From contig JAPUES010000108.1 in assembly GCA_027492445.1 (NCBI GenBank), positions 7,029 through 17,771 of the forward strand: DNA of 10,743 bases, in the 5' to 3' direction. The notes beneath the pieces are model-generated. The model searched no databases. It was given only the letters and a program-made list of their open reading frames with translations, and had not been told where the DNA came from. Origin of the DNA: Sporomusaceae bacterium. Lineage in GTDB: Bacteria; Bacillota; Negativicutes; DSM-13327. The position numbers and the translations under genes are program-made. Each line of letters begins with the position of its first letter. Position 1 is the stretch's first letter. This document shows, one piece after another, positions 6,509 to 10,743 of this stretch.

Positions 6509-6547
6509 TAGTTTGCACTCATTTATCCTTAAGGAGGAGGGGCAAAG

Positions 6548-6946
6548 ATGCTTTCGCGAAGGAAATATACCAAGAATAATCGAGGACAGGCCTTAGTGGA
6601 GTTTGCCCTCGTGGTGCCAGTACTATTGCTCTTGCTTGTGGCCATCATGGAGCTAGGTTTGGTGATTAATCACTATATCACCTTGACAGAAGCTGCTCGG
6701 GAAGGGGCCCGTTCGGCAGCACTAGGAGGCAGTAATGTTACTGTTGCTGCAGTAGCTAAGGCCGCAGCCAGTCACATGGATGCTAGTCAGCTCACAGTAA
6801 GCATTTCGCCAGAAAGCACTAGAATACGGGGTAATGGGGTTACTGTGACCGTTGAGGCCCCAGTACAGATAATTACTAAGCTAATGAGTCCCTTCTTTCC
6901 GCCAGGTTTTACCATGCAGGGTGCTGCTACAATGCGAGTGGAGTAG
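6548..6946 (+). CDS. tadE: TadE-like pseudopilin
   Basis: The 132-residue protein has a basic leader ending in G13, a prepilin-like site G13|QALVEF with Glu at +5 and a hydrophobic helix (LVVPVLLLLLVAIMELGLVI). It then has the TadE domain segment LTEAAREGARSAALGG. The C-terminal part, rich in beta-type sequence, includes VTVSISP-like and GVTVTVEAPVQ stretches and ends in AATMRVE. TadE proteins are minor pseudopilins needed for Flp pilus assembly; they are processed by the same peptidase as Flp and sit in the inner membrane with the bulk outside the cytoplasm. The AAGGAGGAGG site (6531-6540) is 7 bases before the ATG. The next gene starts 9 bases after the stop, so the two are co-translated neighbours. 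Confidence 0.93.
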   Translation: MLSRRKYTKNNRGQALVEFALVVPVLLLLLVAIMELGLVINHYITLTEAAREGARSAALGGSNVTVAAVAKAAASHMDASQLTVSISPESTRIRGNGVTVTVEAPVQIITKLMSPFFPPGFTMQGAATMRVE

Positions 6947-6954
6947 GTGGAAAT

Positions 6955-7857
6955 ATGCTTAGAATATTAAGTGAAGAAAAAGGTGCTGCCATTGTACTTT
7001 TGGCATTGAGCATTTCCGCGCTACTAGGTTTTGCTGCTCTTGCAATTGATGTGGGTAACATGTACTTAAACAAAGCACGGTTATCAAATTTAGCAGATGC
7101 AGCAGCTTTAGCTGGCGCCCAAGATTTGCCCGATGAGCCACAAGTGGCAGAGGATAGTGCCAAAAGTTATGCTGCGCAGAATGGTCTTGCTAGTGATGTA
7201 GTTAGGGTAAGTGTTAGCAATAATAATACGGTTATTGCAGTAACGGTTACTCGGACTGTGCCCTTCTTTTTTGCTAAAATTTTTGACAAGACCTCAGCAA
7301 ATGTAGCAGGGAGAGCCGTTGCCGCCATCAGGACAATTACAGGAGCAAGTGGTGTAGTACCTTTTGGTATTGTCCAGCAACAATTTACTTATGGCGATAC
7401 TTATAATTTAAAAGCAGGTGCAGGGGCTGGGTATCACGGTAATTATCAGGCCTTGGCACTAGGTGGCACCGGGGCCACTGTATATCAGAATAATATTGAA
7501 AAAGGCTATAGCGGACAATTACATGTTGGTGACATGATACCCACGGAGACGGGTGTTATGTCAGGGCCTACTAGCAAAGGTGTCAAATTCCGCATGGACC
7601 TTGATAAGTATGCCACTTTTGCCACGCTGAAAATGAGCTCCTCCCGTATGCTTATCGTACCCATCATTGATTCCTTAGAGATTGATGGCCGTGGAGAGGT
7701 TAAAATCCTTGGCTTTGCTGCTTTTTTCTTAGAAGGTGTAGGTAAGAGTGGCAATGAAAATTATGTGACGGGAAAATTTGTACAAATGATTAGTCCAGGA
7801 GAAATTAGTACGGGGGTTGCTGGTTATGGCTTATATGGATCGACGTTAATTGAATGA
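6955..7857 (+). CDS. TadG-like pilus assembly protein (TadE/G N-terminal domain)
   Basis: The 300-residue protein has the TadE/G-like N-terminus: a short leader (MLRILSEEKG), a hydrophobic helix (AAIVLLALSISALLGFAALA) and the typical IDVGNMYLNKARLSNLADAAALAGA segment. Glu at +5 of a prepilin site is absent, so it is probably an uncleaved membrane anchor. There is no von Willebrand A domain of the kind found in classical TadG. Instead residues 162-206 form a glycine-rich block (GNYQALALGG, GATVYQNNI, GYSGQLHVGDMIPTE, then GPT). I recognise this type of block from other Firmicutes Tad-domain proteins but know no function for it. A beta-rich C-terminus follows (VKILGFAAFFLEGVG). The AGGTGG site overlaps the tadE stop codon. 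The protein should act outside the inner membrane with TadE; the detailed role is unknown. Confidence 0.85.
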   Translation: MLRILSEEKGAAIVLLALSISALLGFAALAIDVGNMYLNKARLSNLADAAALAGAQDLPDEPQVAEDSAKSYAAQNGLASDVVRVSVSNNNTVIAVTVTRTVPFFFAKIFDKTSANVAGRAVAAIRTITGASGVVPFGIVQQQFTYGDTYNLKAGAGAGYHGNYQALALGGTGATVYQNNIEKGYSGQLHVGDMIPTETGVMSGPTSKGVKFRMDLDKYATFATLKMSSSRMLIVPIIDSLEIDGRGEVKILGFAAFFLEGVGKSGNENYVTGKFVQMISPGEISTGVAGYGLYGSTLIE

Positions 7858-7865
7858 AAGGTGAG
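7857..7865 (+). promoter_or_regulatory. Ribosome binding site fixing the tadA start at 7872
   Basis: AAAGGTGAG lies 6 bases before the ATG at 7872. The in-frame ATG at 7854, which overlaps the tadG-like stop as ATGA, has no Shine-Dalgarno sequence before it. Using it would add only MKGEIV. Confidence 0.65.
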
Positions 7866-7871
7866 ATCGTT

Positions 7872-9239
7872 ATGTCACTGCTTAGACGTTTAGAGGCACA
7901 AAAACAAATCGAACTACCTGTTCAAGGAAGTGATAAGGGTAGGGCAATAAGTGCGGTCAAGATTGATCCTTTTCAAAACTTAAAAGGTCGTATTCATAAA
8001 CGTATTGTTGATGAGATGAGTTTAGAAGAAAGTAAGGGACTTACTGATAAAAATGTGGATAAAAAAATTCTAGAGGATTTCGTTGCACGGGTTTCTAATG
8101 TGGTTATGGATGAGGAAGCTATCCCTGTCATGAGGGGGGACCGCAGTCGAGTCATTATTGAAGTGGTGGATGAAGTGCTAGGATTTGGTCCTATTGATCC
8201 CCTGCTAAAAGATGATAGTGTTTCTGAGGTTATGGTAAATAGCGCGAATCAAATCTATGTGGAACGTAAGGGAAAGCTGATATTGACGGATGTTCGTTTT
8301 CGTGATGATAACCATGTTATGCAGGTCATTGAAAAAATTGTTGCCCCCTTAGGGCGTCGTATTGATGAAAGTTCCCCTATGGTTGATGCACGACTGCCTG
8401 ATGGTTCTAGGGTAAATGCTATTATTCCGCCCCTAGCCCTGCGGGGGCCATGTATTACCATCCGTAAATTTGCCAAAGACCCTTTGCAAATTGAACATTT
8501 AATTGGCTTTGGTACATTGACCCAAGGGATGGCTGATTTTTTGAAAGCTTGTGTGGAAGGGAAACTTAATATTGTGGTATCAGGAGGTACAGGCTCAGGC
8601 AAGACCACAACTCTTAATGTATTATCTTCCTTCATTCCAACGGATGAACGGATTGTAACCATTGAAGACGCAGCAGAGTTACAGCTGCGGCAAGAACATG
8701 TAGTAAAGCTAGAAACTCGTGCAGCAAATATTGAAGGTAAGGGCGCGATTAGTATGCGGGATTTAGTAAAAAATTCTTTGCGGATGCGCCCAGACCGCAT
8801 TGTAGTAGGTGAGGTCAGAAGTGGTGAAGCCTTGGATATGCTGCAGGCCATGAATACTGGGCATGATGGTTCTTTGACCACAGGTCATGCCAATAGCCCA
8901 CGAGATATGATTAGCCGCTTGGAAACCATGGTCTTAATGGCAGGGCTAGACTTACCAGTAAAGGCAATTCGTGAGCAAATTGCTTCAGCCGTTGATCTTG
9001 TTCTCCAACAATCCCGCTTGCAGGACGGTAGCCGGCGAATTACCCATTTGACAGAAGTTCAGGGTATGGAAGGGGAAGTAATTACCCTACAGGATATCTT
9101 TATCTTTGAACAAAAAGGCAAAGATGAAAATGATAAGATAATAGGAACTTTTAAGCCGACAGGCATTCGGCCTAAATTTATGGATAAGCTGGCTGCCAAC
9201 GGTATTCATATCCCTAATGAAATTTTTTGGACAAAGTAG
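7872..9239 (+). CDS. tadA: Tad pilus motor ATPase TadA (CpaF), GspE family
   Basis: The 455-residue protein is a type II/IV secretion ATPase of the CpaF/TadA class. The N-terminal region (about 1-120) contains VVDEVLGFGPIDPLLKDDSV, leading into SEVMVNSANQIYVERKGKL and the RRIDESSPMVDARLPDGSRV segment typical of this class. Walker A is GGTGSGKT at 238-245. The Asp/Glu box follows (VTIEDAAELQL), then Walker B-like RPDRIVVGEVRSGEAL with E314 and the His box TGHDGSLTTGHANSP. It is a cytoplasmic hexameric ATPase that drives Flp assembly, and perhaps retraction, on the TadB/TadC platform. The start at 7872 is chosen for its ribosome site. It is followed closely by tadC, and the surrounding genes suggest one transcript from tadE to the DUF192 gene. 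All catalytic motifs are intact. Confidence 0.95.
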   Translation: MSLLRRLEAQKQIELPVQGSDKGRAISAVKIDPFQNLKGRIHKRIVDEMSLEESKGLTDKNVDKKILEDFVARVSNVVMDEEAIPVMRGDRSRVIIEVVDEVLGFGPIDPLLKDDSVSEVMVNSANQIYVERKGKLILTDVRFRDDNHVMQVIEKIVAPLGRRIDESSPMVDARLPDGSRVNAIIPPLALRGPCITIRKFAKDPLQIEHLIGFGTLTQGMADFLKACVEGKLNIVVSGGTGSGKTTTLNVLSSFIPTDERIVTIEDAAELQLRQEHVVKLETRAANIEGKGAISMRDLVKNSLRMRPDRIVVGEVRSGEALDMLQAMNTGHDGSLTTGHANSPRDMISRLETMVLMAGLDLPVKAIREQIASAVDLVLQQSRLQDGSRRITHLTEVQGMEGEVITLQDIFIFEQKGKDENDKIIGTFKPTGIRPKFMDKLAANGIHIPNEIFWTK

Positions 9240-9244
9240 AGAAA

Positions 9245-9251
9245 AGAGGTG
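9245..9251 (+). promoter_or_regulatory. Ribosome binding site favouring a GTG start for tadC at 9259
   Basis: AGAGGTG lies 7 bases before the GTG at 9259. The in-frame ATG at 9217, inside the end of tadA, has no Shine-Dalgarno sequence and would add a polar 14-residue stretch (MKFFGQSREKRCRE) ahead of the first membrane segment. Confidence 0.6.
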
Positions 9252-9258
9252 TAGGGAA

Positions 9259-10185
9259 GTGTTAATTCTTATTACATTATTAGGAGGAGGCGCTGCTTTT
9301 CTCCTGGCATATCTACTACTGATTACCTTTGTTCCTACATCTGGACCAATTACCATAAGGCTTAAGGCGCTAGAAACGAGGAAGGATGGACGCAGGGATA
9401 TAGAAGAGGAATTAGCCAAACCTTTTTCAAAGCGAATTTTGTCGCCCTTTGCAAATGGCTTAACGGCAACGTTTATGGGGTTTACACCCAAATCCCTCCG
9501 GCGTATCATGGAAGAACGGATGGCTATGGCTGGTGGTTTTGGTAAACTAAATGTTGATCAAATGATTTTATTGTGTAGCTTATTAGCCATTAGTTTACCG
9601 GGGATAATTCGCTTACTGCTAGTCGCGCTACAGGTATCTGCTGCTAAAGTCCTAGGAATAAGCACTATCGCCTTTGTGATAGGCTTTTTTATACCCATAT
9701 TTTTCCTTGCGCAGAAGATTGCCAGTCGCAAGCTAAGCATTCAAAAAGAACTACCTGATGTACTAGATTTATTAACGGTTAGTGTGGAAGCGGGCCTTGG
9801 TTTTGACGGAGCCTTATCGAAATTGACGGAGAAGATGAAGGGTGTACTCGTTGAAGAATTTAATCGGGTACTGCAGGAAATACGAATGGGTGTAAGTCGC
9901 CGGGAGGCTTTAGCCGCCCTGGGGAAACGCTGTGATGTAGCGGATTTGTCATTGTTTACCACATCCTTAATACAGGCAGATCAATTGGGGGTTAGCATTA
10001 CTAATGTTTTGCGCGTGCAGTCCGTAAGTATGCGCGAAAAAAGAAAACAGCGAATCGAGGAAAAAGCCATGAAGGCCCCTATTAAAATGATGCTTCCCTT
10101 AGTAATGTTTATTTTTCCTACCATTTTTATTGTTCTCCTCGGACCGGCAGTCATTCAAATATTTAAAACCATTGGCAGTAAGTAG
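9259..10185 (+). CDS. tadC: Tad pilus inner-membrane platform protein TadC
   Basis: The 308-residue protein is a second T2SSF-family member. It has an N-terminal membrane segment (LILITLLGGGAAFLLAYLLL), a cytoplasmic linker with the SLRRIMEERMAMAG stretch and a hydrophobic pair (about 95-155). The T2SSF domain is marked by KELPDVLDLLTVSVEAGLGF, GVSRREALAALGKRCDVADL and TTSLIQADQLGVSITNVLRV. A final membrane segment ends the protein (PLVMFIFPTIFIVLLGPAVI). The LPDVLDLL and REKRKQRIEEKAMKAPIKM features are typical of TadC and not TadB. It should pair with the tadB product to form the platform. The GTG at 9259 is preferred over the ATG at 9217 because only the former has a ribosome site; with the ATG the gene would overlap tadA by 23 bases. 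Confidence 0.92.
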   Translation: MLILITLLGGGAAFLLAYLLLITFVPTSGPITIRLKALETRKDGRRDIEEELAKPFSKRILSPFANGLTATFMGFTPKSLRRIMEERMAMAGGFGKLNVDQMILLCSLLAISLPGIIRLLLVALQVSAAKVLGISTIAFVIGFFIPIFFLAQKIASRKLSIQKELPDVLDLLTVSVEAGLGFDGALSKLTEKMKGVLVEEFNRVLQEIRMGVSRREALAALGKRCDVADLSLFTTSLIQADQLGVSITNVLRVQSVSMREKRKQRIEEKAMKAPIKMMLPLVMFIFPTIFIVLLGPAVIQIFKTIGSK

Positions 10186-10194
10186 GTGGAAATC

Positions 10195-10527
10195 ATGATA
10201 AAAAATAAGACGAGGAATAACATAATAGCTCATCATAGTTTGTTGGCCGATACTTTCTATCGGCGCTTAAAGGGTCTCTTGGGAACGACAGCTTTGCCCC
10301 ATGGAGAGGGGTTTATTATTAAACCTTGTAGCAGTGTTCATACCTTTGGGATGAAGTATTCGATTGATGTCCTATTTGTGGATAAAAATCATAAAATTAT
10401 TAAAAAAAATGAAAATATGCAGCCAGGGCAGGTAAGTATGGCTTTTGGCAGTAGTTATGTCATTGAATTGCCCGCTGGTACGATTGGTCAAACAGAATGT
10501 ATGATTGGTGATGAAATTAAGCTATAA
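10195..10527 (+). CDS. DUF192 family protein of unknown function
   Basis: The 110-residue protein shows the DUF192 pattern. It has an N-terminal LADTFYRRLKGLLGTTALPHGEGFIIKPC, continuing SSVHTFGMKYSIDVLFVDK, then an AFGSSYVIELPAGTI segment and a C-terminal GDEI. The family is a small beta-rich domain with no established biochemical role. No signal peptide is visible, although many DUF192 proteins are exported. An in-frame GTG at 10186 directly follows the tadC stop, but the AGGTGG site (10184-10189) fits the ATG at 10195. It is the last gene of the tadE-to-tadC run and is closed by a terminator that overlaps its stop codon. Its place at the end of the pilus run suggests a linked job, but this is only association. 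Confidence 0.85.
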   Translation: MIKNKTRNNIIAHHSLLADTFYRRLKGLLGTTALPHGEGFIIKPCSSVHTFGMKYSIDVLFVDKNHKIIKKNENMQPGQVSMAFGSSYVIELPAGTIGQTECMIGDEIKL

Positions 10528-10550
10528 AAGGACGCAGAGCGTCCTTTTTC
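10526..10550 (+). terminator. Intrinsic terminator closing the pilus locus
   Basis: AAAAGGACGC (10526-10535) pairs perfectly with GCGTCCTTTT (10539-10548) around an AGA loop, and the T-run overlaps the right arm. The left arm starts in the stop codon of the DUF192 gene. The A/T symmetry would let it work on both strands. Confidence 0.9.
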
Positions 10551-10576
10551 TCTATCATTTTTAACTTTGGTTAGGG

Positions 10577-10582
10577 TATAAT
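10577..10582 (+). promoter_or_regulatory. Candidate -10 box for the downstream decarboxylase gene
   Basis: A perfect TATAAT lies 43 bases before the TTG start. The -35 position (about 10554-10559, ATCATT) is poor. Because a strong terminator precedes it, some promoter must lie in this 76-base interval, which supports the call. Confidence 0.5.
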
Positions 10583-10624
10583 AAGCAAGTGAAAAGTAGT
10601 AATTTGTAAAGGAGGGTAATCGTC

Positions 10625-10743
10625 TTGCGCTATAAGCAAACAGAAACCCCTTTGCTCGCAGCCATGCAGTGTTATGTACAAGATATTAAGGTTCCTTTCC
10701 ATACGCCAGGCCATAAGCAAGGGAAAGGTATGCATGCTGCCCT
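10625..10743 (+). CDS. Fold-I Orn/Lys/Arg decarboxylase, N-terminal fragment
   Basis: The gene runs off the window after 39 full codons. Reading starts at TTG, with AAAGGAGGG (10608-10616) ending 8 bases upstream; the next in-frame ATG (10664) would cut into conserved sequence. The N-terminus TPLLAAMQCYVQDIKVPFH followed by TPGHKQGKGMHAA matches the start of the Orn/Lys/Arg decarboxylase major domain family (SpeA/CadA-like, Bacillus type), in which the PFHxPGHKxG motif is diagnostic. It would make agmatine, cadaverine or putrescine; the substrate cannot be decided from this fragment. Together with the fold-III decarboxylase at the other edge, it puts two unrelated amino-acid decarboxylases on either side of the pilus locus. 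Confidence 0.85.
   Translation, partial: MRYKQTETPLLAAMQCYVQDIKVPFHTPGHKQGKGMHAA

Noticed and set aside
6459..6547. Possible riboswitch before tadE (CTACGCAAAGGACTTGGC)
   Set aside because: ACGCAAAG resembles part of the GEMM core, but the partner half is missing and the sequence is better explained as the left arm of the 6479-6508 hairpin.
8255..8881. 208-residue open frame on the - strand inside tadA
   Set aside because: It lies wholly antisense to a strongly conserved ATPase gene. Its translation shows no recognisable domain and looks like a mirror of the codon bias of tadA.
9217..9258. ATG start of tadC inside tadA
   Set aside because: No Shine-Dalgarno sequence precedes it, whereas the GTG at 9259 has AGAGGTG at good spacing. 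It remains a possible alternative.
1..10743. tRNA or rRNA genes, CRISPR arrays, insertion sequences, integrase or attachment sites
   Set aside because: No cloverleaf, regular spaced repeats, transposase or integrase sequence, or long terminal inverted or direct repeats were seen by eye on either strand.

Overview
The window carries a nearly complete tight-adherence (Tad/Flp) type IVc pilus locus, all on the + strand. It lies between two partial PLP-dependent amino-acid decarboxylase genes. Base composition is AT-rich and Shine-Dalgarno sites are strong (AGGAGG-like), as in Firmicutes. The locus nevertheless encodes an outer-membrane secretin (CpaC) and a DegS-type soluble kinase. That combination points to a diderm Firmicute, most likely Negativicutes (Sporomusa/Pelosinus-like). 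This placement is inference; the window has no rRNA or other taxonomic marker.

Layout. (1) 1-186: C-terminus of a fold-III ornithine/lysine decarboxylase, closed by an intrinsic terminator (193-224). (2) 269-4788: a candidate promoter and four genes, cpaB, cpaC, cpaE and tadB. They encode the periplasmic SAF-domain protein, the secretin, a receiver-ATPase fusion and the first platform protein; cpaC and cpaE overlap by 29 bases. (3) 4824-6061: a consensus -10 box, a DegS-like cytoplasmic histidine kinase with no response-regulator gene beside it, and a 20-bp perfect hairpin. (4) 6074-6458: an upstream region with two inverted repeats and an extended -10 box, then the 56-residue Flp major pilin gene (too short for usual ORF cut-offs), then a terminator. 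(5) 6479-10548: a second hairpin, then tadE, a tadG-like gene, tadA (motor ATPase), tadC and a DUF192 gene, tightly packed and closed by a terminator. (6) 10577-10743: promoter element and 5' end of a fold-I Orn/Lys/Arg decarboxylase with a TTG start.

How it fits together. Flp, TadE and the TadG-like protein carry N-terminal prepilin-like or membrane-anchor segments. TadA powers assembly on the TadB/TadC inner-membrane platform, CpaE should place the machine in the cell, and CpaC with CpaB should form the outer-membrane channel and its periplasmic support. No prepilin peptidase (TadV/CpaA), CpaD or TadD is encoded here, so those must lie elsewhere or be dispensed with.

The most interesting point is regulatory. 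CpaE has a fully conserved receiver domain fused to its MinD/ParA ATPase, and an orphan DegS-like kinase sits in the same locus. Together they suggest that phosphorylation may act directly on pilus localisation or assembly rather than only on transcription. This is inference from motifs and gene order. No gene-free stretch exceeds 300 bases; the two longest (187-399 and 6015-6227, 213 bases each) hold the terminators, promoter elements and repeats listed.
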